Shown here: piece after piece, positions 44,691 to 56,599 of the stretch | How the letters are laid out: every line of letters starts with the position of its first letter | Position numbering within the stretch: the stretch's first letter is position 1 | NCBI GenBank assembly: GCA_047495785.1 | Contig: JBLDXI010000025.1 | Coordinates: 2,170,001-2,234,000, forward strand | Reading direction: 5' to 3' | DNA length: 64,000 bases | Source: Lepidodermella squamata | Taxonomy: Eukaryota > Gastrotricha | The notes under the pieces: model-generated | Told to the model about the DNA's origin: nothing | Database searches by the model: none | What the model saw: the letters and a program-made list of their open reading frames with translations, nothing else | Translations under genes and position numbers: made by a program

Positions 44691-47011
44691 CTACCAGATG
44701 AAGCATTTTTTTGCTGAATTCATCCTGGATTTAGCGCTGCAGTTATACGCCGTGGAAAATTCCTCGAAATTAGACAACGGGCCATTGACTCGAAAGTTAA
44801 CAGGCGAGTGAGGCCTGGCTAAAATTTGAAATTTCAAAGATTCGGGTGTATAAAGCGTGCACCAAGATTGCGCCCAGCCGATGAAGAATAATTGATCGGA
44901 CGACAAATTGACAGCTGGTAGCCGGACTTCATATGAATCGTTAGCTCTTCTATAAGCTTCAAATGCGGCTTTTATCGCTCCATTGTCGGCTATGTTCTCG
45001 GGAAGTGTCTGATCTGACTTGAGTTTAAGGCCGTTGATTTCATAGACTGCATATTTGTCTACAAGGCATTTTGTTCGATTTGCGAATTCTTCGTTCGACG
45101 AGTTGCTCCACCAATCTGCTAAATTTCCGTACTTATCAAACTGAAAATTATCTTATGAATTATCTTTTGAAAGCCAAGGCGAAAGTGGCTTACCTGTCGA
45201 CCCATATTATCAAAACCATGGGTGATCTGAAATTCAAATTGTTAGTTATGAGGCTTGCCTTTATAGAGTATAGACTCACTTCGTGCCCTGCTATCCCTCC
45301 GACCGCTCCGTAGTTCAAGGCAACTGGGATCCCATGAGCGTTTCTGAAAAACGGAGGACCTAAAATTCCAGCTGGGATGACGATTTTGTTCTCGTTAGGG
45401 CTGTAGTAAGCATTGACAGCTGCGGGGGAGATTTCCCATTCATCTCGGTTTACTGGCTCCCCCAGTTTCTGTTTATAAGGAAGTTGTTAAACAGTAACGG
45501 AAGTATCAATAATGGCTAACCTCAAACATTGTCTTCCTATTGAACCGATAGATGTCAATTTGATTATCGCAGAAGTCATCAGTTAGATTCAGATCGCGAT
45601 ATTTTTCTTCTAGAATTGTCGTATTCAGGAGCCAGTCCGGATACCCAACATTCAGGATCAATGTTTCCATTTTCTCAAGGGCAGCTTTTCGTGTTCTACC
45701 GTCCATCCACGGCGCCTCTTCGATTCGACGGCCAAACTCCGTAATCGTAGCTTTGATGACTTTCAGAGCTGCTTTTTTGTCAGACTCCTTGAAAAAATGG
45801 CTGGCGTAGAACTCCCCGAGATGTATCCCTAACGCGTCTTCAACGTTAGTCAAGCATATCTGCCATCGTTCTTGCGATCCTGATGCGCCATCAAACACTT
45901 TCCGGAAGGCTTCATCAGCTTCTTGCATCGGGCCTCCAATATAGGGCGCATACTTGCCTATAGCAGAGAAGATCAAATAGTTTTGAATTGTTCGCCGACC
46001 AGACTCTTTTATCAGGTAACGGTTCAACAAGCTTGACATTCTTTTGAAGTAAGATTTCCCGTAAATCACAATGGGCGTCCTAGATTTGACGCCAAACCGA
46101 GCCGGTTTCAAAATATCACTGAAATATGTAGTCCAATTGAGAAAATTAGCGTTGGCGTGGAGCCAAGAAATGCTATGCTTGTTATACAGAGCCGCTTGAT
46201 CTTGAAAATCCGCTTGTGACATCTGAATCTCGGCTAATCTCTTCTCAAAAGCGATGACGTCGTAAATAAGATGGCGATTGATGGCCTCTTTCGCCACGCC
46301 CTGAATCACAGTCGCGTATTTTTGAAGCAAATCGGCGTAGCCCTGCAAAACTTGGTCGTTGTTGATGTTTTTCCCGATGTAGTAATCACGGCTATAGCGA
46401 CCTAAGCCCAGTCCGCTCTGGCTTAATTGGAGAACATTAATTGTCACATTTCGATCATCTGGCCCGACGTGAGTCGAAAACAATCCGTTATCCGTGAAAA
46501 AGCTTAAAGTTGATAGCTTGTCATTGAGTGACCATGTTGAGATGTTCGGAAATTCGGATGAATTCAGCATTAATCCACCGAATTTCTGCGAAATGCGCCT
46601 CATTGTTCCGACACTTGTGTTTGCCAGGGACTCAGTGTCCATGCACGACTTGTAGTACCTTCGAAGCTGTTTTCTAGAATTTGTCTCATTTACCGATCCA
46701 TGACGTTCCAGGAGACTTCTGATTTGACGCCTGATAATGTTTTCGACTATGGTGAATTGTTGAAGCTTATTCTCGCCGTTAGGGATGTTTTGCCTCAGCT
46801 GAAAGCCGCCGCAAGCGAATTGATAAAAATCTTCGCAGGGGTCGACTGATTGATCGATAGCGCTAAGGATGTCTCCAGCAGTTATGACACACTCAGGCGT
46901 GAGGCAGGTGTCACAGTTTTGTTGAAAACACGAAATTCTAGGCCAGACGTAAGCAAAAGCTAAGAAATTCAGGAGAAGAAACTTGGCCATGAAGAAATTG
47001 TTTATTTTCAT
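44691..47011 (-). CDS. Neprilysin-like M13 zinc peptidase D
   Basis: Exons 45521-47011, 45280-45468, 45194-45226, 44691-45140; 720 aa. Hydrophobic leader (MAKFLLLNFLAFAYVWPRIS; the first ATG lies 7 residues earlier), so probably secreted. VDPCEDFYQFACGGF motif near 57, VNAYY intact, zinc motif HE-ITH split by an intron, 33-bp exon 3 (ITHGFDNMGRQ), PENIADNGA with third ligand, and terminal KKCFIW. Exon structure equals B and C. Only M13 gene of the window on the minus strand. Confidence 0.9.
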
Positions 47012-47111
47012 TTCAAAATATCGTGTGTCAAAGATCCATCATAAAAAGTATATAGCAATAATCATGAGTAAATCAATATGAGCGATGACGAGGGGCTAAT
47101 TCAATAACGCA

Positions 47112-47544
47112 TCAATTCCCGTTCATTATGTCCTGAGCGGCTAGCTGGGCCCAGACGTAGAAGCCGACTTTTTGCTCGCACAGTACTTCATATTTCAGTT
47201 TGGCCACGCATTTTTTCAGGCGCCGTTGGTATGATGTCATCCTAATATGGTTCAGCGTTGCCATCAGGTCTTTGACATCGCCAGCTTCAATGTATTTATT
47301 AACAGTATCAACTGAGGCGAAAGTAAACATTATTAGCTACAAAAACTCATTTGGTCTTGAACTTACCAAGTTTGTTCATTCTAACTTGAGGCGATACTTC
47401 CGTAAGTGGATTTACTGTAGTTGCTGCTCCGATATCCCGCAACGCTCCACTTTTGCTTTGAATGGCGTGGCGCTTCTGCTTTGGCCAAGCGGCAGTGATT
47501 ACGCAAAGTTTAAAGGCAATAAAGCAGATTGTTATTACATTCAT
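47112..47544 (-). CDS. small secreted C-x9-C/WA family protein, member 6
   Basis: Exons 47367-47544 and 47112-47311; 125 aa. Signal peptide MNVITICFIAFKLCVITAA. A basic KQKRH follows, then the helical domain with C-VAKLKYEVL-C-E-Q, FYVWAQLAAQDIM. Intron 55 bp, phase 1. Very close in the second exon to member 2. Confidence 0.75.
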
Positions 47545-47979
47545 TTTTTTAACGAATGCACAAAAGTGTCGGCGAAAATACGAACTGTGCCGTCAAGTGA
47601 CAACCAGGGTGTCCTAGTTGAAAATGCGACCTGTTAAACAGATTAACAAGTCCTAGTCATGGCCAACTCACGGGCTTGGAACCGCGCCTGAGTGGGTGTC
47701 CTTCTGTGATTCAACTCGGAAATGAAATGCGTGTATCGAATTTCCGAATTTCCGAGAAGTGAGCTGCAAATCTAATGTATAATTTGTCCATCATGTTCGT
47801 AGCATTGATACACAATAAAATTCGTGACTGATTAGCTAAGCGCAAGCACGTATGCTTTATTTTGGCAAGCCATTTATTGAATTGTGCCAGTTATTGACTG
47901 GCAATAAGAAATTAAATTAAAAAACCGTAATTAAAAAATATTTGGGACTTTTGTTCCTCTGATTGGTCAGCCTGTCATA
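47545..47979. other. intergenic
   Basis: Upstream region of member 6; no other feature recognised. Confidence 0.4.
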
Positions 47980-48504
47980 TCAATTTCTCTTCAATTCTTT
48001 CGCTATCAGTTGAGCGCAGATGTAGTAGCTAGAGGCATAGTCGCATTTCATATCATCTCGTAGCGTAGCTACGCATTTCTGAACACGGCCGCGATTGCTT
48101 GGAGCAACCGATTGCTGCATGAGCGCAGCCGCTTTCTCCGGCTTGACGTAGTATCCAGCGCACTTGCCTGCTTGAAACATCAAATTTAAATTTAAGACAG
48201 CTCATCACATTATCAACTCACCAAGTGCTTTTGTTGGTTCGGCCTTGACCTGAATAGCTTTCTCGAGGGCAGATTTCACAGTGTCTTTCAGCTGCTGCGA
48301 TAGCCTCAGTTGGGAAGATATTCCACGAAGGTTGCTCCTTTCAGGGGGCTTTTCCGTTGTTTGCAGCTTGCTGTCCTTCGTATCGGTCCGAAGCTTCCAG
48401 CTTGGCCTGTTAGCTCCGAGGAAGGATTTCGACTCTCCTAGGAGCATCGCCAGTACAAGAAGGAAGCTAATCATTTGAAAACTCATTGCATGACAAAATT
48501 GCAT
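47980..48504 (-). CDS. small secreted C-x9-C/WA family protein, member 7
   Basis: Exons 48222-48504 and 47980-48167; 156 aa from the first ATG; starts 6 or 10 residues later also give a signal peptide (MISFLLVLAMLLGESKS). The middle is longer and basic. The signature is C-VATLRDDMK-C-D then YYICAQLIAKEL: the conserved Trp is Cys and an extra Cys (GKCAGYY) occurs, so the disulfide pattern may differ. Confidence 0.7.
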
Positions 48505-50018
48505 GTTGTGTTGATTAAACCAGCTTGTTTAGGGGTCTGATTTTTCGAGAGGGCGCGAAAACCCTATTACATGCGATGGCGGATATAACATGTGATTAGG
48601 TAGGTAGCATTTGTAAGACGAGCCGTATAATTTGTCTACCCACTCACTATTTTTCCCTTACGCACGTATCGAGAGGCGACATCATCGAAATCTGATTGAA
48701 ATGCTCTAATTAGGCGTAAAGAATTGATTTATTATCTTCACAGTTGGTTGCACGTCATAACAAAGAGTGAATGAAGGATAGGATTACAGTGTCAGCGGTG
48801 TCATCGAGTTCAGTGGCACTTAGCGGAATTGGATGATGTCCCGAGCAACCAGTTGTTGAACTCTCGCGTAGGAAAACTTAACTTACCCGACATTTCCAAT
48901 TCGAGGACAAAAAATAAGAGACGTTGCAAGCCCGATCCCTATTCTCAGGTGTTTGAAAAGGCAACAGCTGGCGTGTACTCCCAATTTTCATATGACTGAG
49001 AAGATGTAGAGTTAGGGCCGAAATCGCTTGCCACGTCTCATATATCCACACAGTCATGAGTATGAATATGAGCCAAAGCGACGAAAGTCGGACGGCTGCT
49101 AATTATTAATCTTTTATATTGAACGAATTTAAGGATATTGATAATAAAACCTACATTTACCATATATCCACACAGTCAGTGCGCGAAGTAGGATTCTCGA
49201 ACGGGCCACCAAATTAATGACCAAATGGTCTCCCCTTTGATTTTTTTGGCTTTTTCACCTGACTTTTGAATCTGAAAAGGAGATACAATATTCTCCATTT
49301 CCCGGGTACTCCGCGCACTGCACACCCTTTATTTGCTCAACTATTGCTTCGGAAATTAGAATTAGATGACTTTGAGCTTGGATCGTTTTCGAACTCAACC
49401 TTGTGCTCCAGCTTCAAGCATCGAAATGGAGACATCTTGCTGAGGGATATGCTGATAAGTGGAATCTCCATATTTGCATCATCGTTTACGCGAAAAATTG
49501 AAGAAGAATCGTTGACGCAAGTTGATACTTTATGATTTCTGATTATGATTATGATTATGATGTTTTATGAGCCATTAATTAAATTGAATATTTATCAGTC
49601 ATTAAAGGTGAATAAACATGAGATTAAGCCGGATTATTGCCCATAAACTGTCTGTGTGTTCTATGAACCTGGATGTTGTGAACAAGTTCGACGATTAAAA
49701 ATTCATAAGCTATAATGAATCAGATGAAAACCTTGCTCTCTACCCGGTGTTGACGACTGACGACAGAGCTTTTAGTAGACATGGGCACGAGGAAACCTGT
49801 GAAGCGCGGACTCAGGACTGTTTAATCTGAGAATTCTTAACACAAACGTCCACTACATTCCTATATGTGCAGTTGAAATTACTTAGAAAATTGCGTCTTT
49901 CTTCTGTTCTAGAATTCCAAGTTATTCTAATCCATCGGCGATAAGTCAACTCACGAATAAAAAGGGTAATGATTAAGGGTTGTAATATGTTATCATTTCG
50001 ATAGCATTTGGAAAAGCC
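48505..50018. other. intergenic with a possible gene remnant
   Basis: Holds a decayed piece of the small secreted family (48820-48880), two copies of ATATATCCACACAGTCA (about 49034 and 49164), and otherwise nothing recognised. Confidence 0.45.
48820..48880 (-). pseudogene. remnant of the small secreted family
   Basis: On the minus strand the last about 19 codons read FSYARVQQLVARDIIQFR and stop, aligning with the FYIWAQLMAQDIM end of member 8 at DNA level as well. No cysteine signature or open frame is found upstream, so it looks like a decayed copy. Confidence 0.35.
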
Positions 50019-51246
50019 ATGAACAAGACAAATTCAACGCTAAATGACCCATCATGCTGGAAGTTGGCCCGAGACGACTCGTTGATCGTCATAATAGGTC
50101 TCGGCTACGTCCTTCCCGTTTTCCACATTCTTGGTTTCATCGGTAACACATTGAGCTTCGCAATTCTTCGCAATTCGCAGTATTTTAAGTCGCCAAGTTA
50201 TGTTTATCTAAAATTTTTGTCTGCGATTCAAATGGCCACTCTAATCGGCCAATGGTTTTGGGTAGTTTTCCTGCTTCATTTCCACGGCGAGGCATGGACT
50301 CACCCAGTTTGGTCCTACTTCATTTGGCCACTCCTAAGCTGGTCGTGTACCCAATCTGTTGTCTTCACCCTTGCTTACACAATTCATCGCTACTTTTTCA
50401 TTCGGCGGAACAAATCTTCGCTTCCAGGACTCGCAGTCTCCAGAGAACGGGAACAGGCTTCTAAAATTTGTTTTGCCTTGATGGCCTTAGTGACAATGCT
50501 GAATTTGCCGAGGATGGTTGCTTTCGGATCAAAACCTCCATCGAAGTGCAGCGGCTACCGCTTCAACAGCATGTTCGACTACTATTTCTACATTTATTCG
50601 ATCGCTCGGTTTTTCGTCTACAACATAGGTGATACCCAAGAATTTTTGTGATGAATTGTCCGTGAAATTGAACTTTCAGGCTGCCTAACTATGCTAGTAA
50701 TCTTCAATTCTCTACTGATTGCTACTGTTGTTAAATCCTATCGGCATCGCCGTCTATTGAGAAACGATACCTTGCGTAATTGTCGCCATCTAAATCAACA
50801 GAACTCTCTCACTTTGATGATCGTTTTCGGAACTATATTCACGGTCCTAGGCGAAATACCGGTAAGATTCGATTCAAAATCACGTTGTTTCCGTGATAAC
50901 AACTTTCTTTCAGGTGATCCTTGTGAATCCCGTGACCGATGTATTGGTTTGGGAAAGGTTCGATGTCATCGGGAAAGAGCTGCTGCGAAAGTTCCTGTAT
51001 TGCGCAATGGTGATGGGATTTCTGGAGTACAGCGCCAATTTCTTGATATACTTCATTGGCAATCGGTTATTTCGACGGGCGCTTCTCGCGGAATTCAGAG
51101 TGACAAAACAATATTTACCTTTTATAAAATGGACTCAATCAGCTACAGCAGGCGACCAGTCGGAAAGTTTCGAGGGACACAAGAAGGAATTAACGCAAAT
51201 TGCGTTCATCGACTCGGAAAATGAAAGTGCTCATGTCTGGAAGTAA
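50019..51246 (+). CDS. Rhodopsin-type GPCR, peptide-receptor-like
   Basis: Exons 50019-50628, 50680-50861, 50914-51246; 374 aa. Short N terminus with N-glycosylation sequons and seven hydrophobic segments. TM1 has the G-x-x-GN motif (GFIGNTL), TM3 ends HRY in place of DRY, and TM7 reads SANFLIYFIGNRLFR, the NxxIY form common in invertebrate FMRFamide-type peptide receptors. A conserved-looking Cys precedes TM3 region and another lies in loop 2 (PSKCSG). Introns 51 and 52 bp. I infer a peptide receptor; the ligand is unknown. Confidence 0.8.
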
Positions 51247-51394
51247 CGTGACTTCAAAAGCATAATAAATAGATGACTCATGTACTTATCATTATTCCAA
51301 ATTTATTGTCAAGTTCATCTTTCAAATAACTGTAGCGTACATCAACCTATACACACGCGTATATAGGCGGCGGTGCTGTGGATTCCACGTGAAA

Positions 51395-51781
51395 TCAGTG
51401 ATTTTTCATAATGTCCTGAGCCATTAGCTGAGCCCAGATGTAGAAACTCACTTGATTGTTGCAAATTGCGGCAGATTTCAGCATTTGCACGCATTCCCGC
51501 ATCCTACGCTGCCGAGTGAGCTCACGGACACGAGAGAGCATCAGCATCAAATCGTCTGTTGGACTTTTCGATATCAAGCTATGGGTTTTACTTGCCAGAG
51601 TCTGCAGTAGGTGCTTTCGAACAAGCTGGCTAAGTGTTCTCGTGCGATTACCGAAATCTTTCGATTTTGAGTTGGAGGTTCTCCTTAGGAGGATGGAAGC
51701 AAGTTGTGAATGCCCTTCCGTCACTAAGCTTGTCGCTATTGTAGCAATGAGCAGAAGGCAGCAAAATAGTTTGGCAAACAT
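51395..51781 (-). CDS. small secreted C-x9-C/WA family protein, member 8
   Basis: 128 aa, single exon. Signal peptide MFAKLFCCLLLIATIATSLV. Signature C-VQMLKSAAI-C-N-N then FYIWAQLMAQDIM. Basic RQRRM just before the first Cys could be a proprotein-convertase site. It matches members 2 and 6 at the end but, like members 9-13, has no intron. Confidence 0.75.
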   Translation of the reverse strand: MFAKLFCCLLLIATIATSLVTEGHSQLASILLRRTSNSKSKDFGNRTRTLSQLVRKHLLQTLASKTHSLISKSPTDDLMLMLSRVRELTRQRRMRECVQMLKSAAICNNQVSFYIWAQLMAQDIMKNH

Positions 51782-52806
51782 TTTCCACAGCTTATACTTG
51801 CCGTAGAGGATCCGTTAAGTAATTTTGTAGTCGTCTTTGACCAGAGCTAACGCTAACGTAATTTCGTTGTTTACGCTGAAAAGACAAACGCTCATAGTCA
51901 CTTCCGAGAGCGATCTCACTTTGACATTTGGTGAACGTCAGTGCTTTTTCAGGCGTTTACATGCTCCTCGATCACCTCTGACATGCCCAGACGCTCCGTT
52001 ACGAGTACGAAACCGCAATACAGTATTCTCAGACCATAATGAATAATTGATATCAATTGGGTTTGCGAACTTCTCATACTTTCATACTTCACGACAACAT
52101 GTTTTGCGTTTTCTTTCAACAGGAGCTATGGGAATCATGCGCGTGTCCGGTACTTGAAAACATGACCTTTGCCTTTATCTCCGACAACTATCCGACAAAT
52201 TTGACTACGGCTACTATAAATGCCCCTTTATCCCAAACTTAATGAATCGGATCCTTCGAAGCGAGTTCTTTATTGACGTCAACATCGGGATGTTAGGCAC
52301 ATCATTAATCGGTGACGACAATTTTTCAGACAATTTTCATGCGTCCTTGTTTTCTCGCATGAAGCGACTGCGGCAATCGTACCTGAGTTCACATTTTTCT
52401 TAATACAAGTAAAAATATATTCGGCAATGCAGAACTGAAACAAGAATGGCAACCTGTTTAGACTCAATCCTACCGCGATTAGGTTGAAAGCTAAATTTTT
52501 GGACCCTTGAAATGAAACACAAAAGTCTCTTGTTGTTATTGGCGTAATTAGACAAGCGAAATAGATTCGAGGATTGATCATTGTGGGGAAAACAGTTGAC
52601 CCAGACATCCTTCCTGTTCCTACTACATTCTTTCCAAGGTACCGAAAAATATGATCGATAACGATATTCGATAACGCTAAGTTTTATTAAAGAAAAAGTT
52701 GGTAATAGATATATATTAACCAGCAATAATTATATGGAAGGCAATCCCTTTATTCGCCAAGCCACACGTGTTACGTGTTTTCCAACTCTGGACTCTGGAG
52801 TGATCT
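51782..52806. other. intergenic; first copy of a duplicated spacer
   Basis: 52150-52260 resembles 55440-55560 and 59330-59460 (ATCTCCGACA...TTTATCCCA...CGGATCC). No gene supported. Confidence 0.5.
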
Positions 52807-53187
52807 TCAGGCAGATTCCATCATTTTACGAGCCAATATCCGAGCCCAGATGTAGAAACTAGCTTGATTGTTGCAGATTGCCTGCGAGCTGAACTTTTCG
52901 AGACATGCGCGCATCTTCTGCTGCCGAATGTATAGCAAAGCCAACTGGATGATTCTTTCTTCAACCCGACTCAATGTTACCAAGCTGTTAGAATCGGTTG
53001 ATTGTGATCGTGATAGCATTCTCTTTACAATCTGGTTGATCCTGACTAATCTTTCCTTGGCCTGGTGCGGAGATAATTTCGAAGAGATGGAATCTATCGA
53101 ACTTGGAACCTGGTGAGCTCTTACAGCTAGATTCGAAAATAAGATGACAGACGCGAATGCTGTTGAAGAAAGGACGTAGATATTCAT
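52807..53187 (-). CDS. small secreted family protein, member 9 (type A)
   Basis: 126 aa from the ATG at 53187, which starts a signal peptide (MNIYVLSSTAFASVILFSNL). Then QVPSS, a helical region and C-LEKFSSQAI-C-N-N, FYIWARILARKMM. Type A members (9, 11, 13) share the MNIYV leader and VPGS start of the mature chain. Single exon. The plus-strand sequence at 53265-53295 corresponds to the TATA-like promoter of members 11 and 13. Confidence 0.75.
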   Translation of the reverse strand: MNIYVLSSTAFASVILFSNLAVRAHQVPSSIDSISSKLSPHQAKERLVRINQIVKRMLSRSQSTDSNSLVTLSRVEERIIQLALLYIRQQKMRACLEKFSSQAICNNQASFYIWARILARKMMESA

Positions 53188-54258
53188 GATCTCGCGATGA
53201 AAATGAGAGCAACCTATACACCTTAGCACATTTAAGAAGTATAAGCCCCTACAAAGCGTCCGGTAATGTGGCGCGTCATTAAATTTAAAAATAGCGCAAA
53301 AAATCAGCGCCAATTTTTTGAGTCTAGACATTGTTACATTGCGACGTTCCAGGATGCATGTCGTTATTTCATGTCAAGGTATTACTGGTTAATGAAAGAA
53401 TGTCATATTCTGTCATTCAAAATTGACGTATATGGCTAAGTGGTTTATCCATTGTTTACTGCAAACGTTTTGAAACTAATTGGGTTGAGGCTTAAATTCA
53501 ATTTACCTGCGCGAGGTAATGCACTTATCTTTAGCGTGGTATCGGCCTAGTGTGCCACCGCGGCATTCGACTGTTCAGGGATATTTTTTTAACCCATGTT
53601 CGTAATAGGCCTTCGTCATTCATGTGATTCTCAGAATAGAAAAAATGGCGTAATTCTTTTGATGCCCGAAAGAAAGTACTGGGTACCGGATGCAGAACCA
53701 CCTGTCTCCTTAATTATTTCTGCGTGCCTTCGAAGGCAAGACGAAAAATGTTTTCAAAATTTGTACTTGCATGAGGGGCAGAAATAAAAATGTTCCGTTT
53801 TTAGCTTCGGAATTAAAAATATACGAAACTCAGAATAGATTCAGTTTCTATTTTTAGCATCATATATACATGCTTTTACACAGTTTAGTAGTTCTGCATC
53901 ACTTGCATCATTGTACCGTACAAACTTAAAATGTTGTCCGGTAGTCTGGTACAATGATGTCCGCACTTTGGGAAGTTATGGCAGGAGCTTGCTTCAAGCT
54001 CTTCATTCTCTTAAAAATAAGTGCAGCCAACAAAAATGATTGAAATTTATTCATTCGGGATGGATTGTTTGAATTACCCCGTTTCGACCAGGTTAAGGGT
54101 TAAGTATAGCTGAAATAAATAAAAACAAGTAAAATATCTTTTTGATATAGTAAGAAGAAGTAAGACAAGACTCAATAAAAATCATTTATGCGTTTACCAA
54201 TGATATTCAGAGTTTAGGTTGGTTTCCGACAACCAAATGATGGGTCCACGAGCGTTCC
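53188..54258. other. intergenic with a hairpin
   Basis: Promoter of member 9 and a 12-bp perfect inverted repeat (53906-53917 with 53948-53959). No gene supported. Confidence 0.45.
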
Positions 54259-54639
54259 TCAGGCAAAGCGTTCCATCATGTTCCGAGCCAATACTTGAGC
54301 CAAAATGTAGAAACTAACTTTATTGTTACATATTGCTTTGGAATTGAACTTTTCCATGCATTTGTTCATTTTTTGTTGCCGAAAGTGTTGTCGAACCAAG
54401 TGGATTATATTTTCCTCCACAAGGTTCACTGGTAACAAGCTGTTAGAATTTGCTGATCGCGAAATCATTTTTTCAGCTATCTGTTTGATCCTATCCACTC
54501 GCTTTTTAGGCTGGTATCTAAATGATTTCGTTGCTGTTCTGAAGCCGTCCCCGGAAGCCGAATTGAGGCTAGAGCCAGTCAGATTCGTAAAGACCAAGAT
54601 ACAGGCTAGTGCCGTCAAAGAATTCCAGAAGATATTCAT
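54259..54639 (-). CDS. small secreted family protein, member 10 (type B)
   Basis: 126 aa from the ATG at 54639 with leader MNIFWNSLTALACILVFTNL. Signature C-MEKFNSKAI-C-N-N then FYILAQVLARNMM: the conserved W is L. Type B (10 and 12) shares a longer S/T-rich segment and a R-V-D-R-I-K-Q-x-A-E-K-M stretch. Single exon. Confidence 0.75.
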   Translation of the reverse strand: MNIFWNSLTALACILVFTNLTGSSLNSASGDGFRTATKSFRYQPKKRVDRIKQIAEKMISRSANSNSLLPVNLVEENIIHLVRQHFRQQKMNKCMEKFNSKAICNNKVSFYILAQVLARNMMERFA

Positions 54640-56233
54640 AATCTCTAATTGCAACGAAGTGAGCGACCTGCGATCCTTAGTTATCAGAACATGTCCAATT
54701 GAATAGAGACAGTATGAGGGAGTAAAATCTCAGACAAACAATCGTGTAAAATTACATAAATAGCATCTCTGTGACACGTATGGTGTTGGACTACATTATA
54801 ATATCCAGAACGTCGTCGGCTTATCACGCCGCGCACTGTAAGCAGGTTGATTTTCATAAGTTCATGAATTTGAATGATCATTTCTGTATGTCATTTCGAA
54901 GTGGATTATAGGGGATATCGTCGTTGAATAACTCTTTCGCGCAAGTAAAATAGACCCATTTACTTTTGGCAATTCTATGTGACAAACTGGGAGACTTCAG
55001 CACTACTTTTGCAAGAGGATATTATGATGTTTATGATATTTACTCGCTTAGAGAACCGCCCTTATTAACTTCGATAGGCGACCTTGTGACATGCGGTGTA
55101 AGTTTATGTTTGGTTAGGATATAAATATTTGGGGTTTGTTAGGGTTTGAAATCGTATTGAGACATACTCTCCTGAATATGAACAGTTTTACACGCGCGAC
55201 AAAGGTTTACGTTTTAAATCTTCCTCGATCTTCGATAATTTCCAAGATCCTCTTCCATAAGTCCCAAAACAATTTATTCTCATTTATTCTCCGATCTGGT
55301 CCGGGTGATCCCCCATTCCCTTGAAAGGCGCACACTGTTTTCCAGGACAGAAGAGGCATCCTGCTTTTTTCTAGTACTTACTGGCTAATAGCTAATATAG
55401 TACCGCAACATATTCTGCCACGATTTATCAGACAGAGTGACCTCCGTCTATATCTCCGACACCACTAATTAACCGTGAAGTTTTACTACAGTTACTAAAG
55501 GTCACTTTCCTTTCGTTCTTTATCCCACAATTGCTGAGTCGGATCCTTCAAAGTGTCTTTGAATGATGCCAACATCCTAGTAATTAAGGACAGCGTCAAT
55601 CGTTGAAAGTAATTTTTAAAAGAAACACAATGCTAAAATGTTACTTGTACGTGAAACAACGCATGATCTCCTCGAATCTCTAGTGCTTCTAATGTTATAA
55701 ATTCCCATTGGATAAGGAGCGGTTTCGACGATTAATCACCTGGAATAAATTTGAAGGTAGTTGGCCTCGTTATTGAAAAGTTCTGCGACTATGGCGATCA
55801 GTGGATCGACCTTCAGAAACAAAATGATCCGGCTATTTATTATGTATATAATATATGTATATAATAATAATAATTTCTGTTTCAAAGCGAGCTTTGAGGG
55901 CTAGAAGGGCATCTAGCCGTAGGTCCTTTCGTAAGTGAGTGAGATTTCCGTATGCCGGGATCCGACTGGTGCAGTCTAGTAGTCCTTGTTAATGAAAGTT
56001 AAACTCGAATATTTATTTATTTATTTATTTATTGCTCAGGTCATCTCGTACCGCAAGTAAAGAGCGACAAGGTTATATGAAAAATAGAACTAAATAAAAA
56101 ACAAGTAGTTAAGTGAAGAAGACTACAGTTGATATTGGCACTACATATATTCTAATCAGCAACAGTTTCAAGGTGAGCTCAATTTGCCAGGCCATAATGT
56201 TTGGTTGAAGTGATGCGGACAAGAAAGTGTTCC
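54640..56233. other. intergenic, second copy of the duplicated spacer
   Basis: 54660-54930 resembles 58800-59050 (ATCAGAACATG, AGTAAAA, GATTATAGGGGATATCG); 55440-55560 is the spacer shared with 52.2 and 59.3 kb. AT microsatellites at about 55843-55873 and a TTTA tract at 56011-56032. A stretch at 55870-55990 with GAGGGCTAGAAGGGCATCTAG may be a LINE 3' fragment, but that is weak. Confidence 0.5.
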
Positions 56234-56599
56234 TCAATCAGAACTCATCATTTTTTTAGCCATTATCCGAGCCCAGATGAAGAAGCTCATCTGATTATTG
56301 CAGATTGCTTTGGAGCTGAATTTTTCGAGACAAATGCGCATCTTTCGCTGTCGAATGTACTGGCGGGCCAAATTGATGATTTTTGCCTCAACTTCGTTTG
56401 CTGGTATCACGGTGTTAGAGTTGGCTAATATTAATCGCGACAGCATTTCTCGAAGGATTAGGCTGATCCTAACCAATCTGTCCTTAGCCTGGGATGAATT
56501 CGAGATGGTTGAACCGGGCACTTGGTCAGCTTTTACAGCTAAATTCGAAAAGACGATGATAGACGCAACTACCATCGAAGAAACCACGTAGATATTCAT
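56234..56599 (-). CDS. small secreted family protein, member 11 (type A)
   Basis: 121 aa from the ATG at 56599 (leader MNIYVVSSMVVASIIVFSNL). Signature C-LEKFSSKAI-C-N-N then FFIWARIMAKKMM. Nearly the same as member 13 and close to member 9. RQRKMRI before the first Cys is a possible cleavage site. Single exon. Confidence 0.8.
   Translation of the reverse strand: MNIYVVSSMVVASIIVFSNLAVKADQVPGSTISNSSQAKDRLVRISLILREMLSRLILANSNTVIPANEVEAKIINLARQYIRQRKMRICLEKFSSKAICNNQMSFFIWARIMAKKMMSSD

Noticed and set aside
55870-55990. LINE 3' end next to an AT repeat
   Set aside because: A short resemblance to the tail region of the 15.5-kb LINE is too weak to call without a search.
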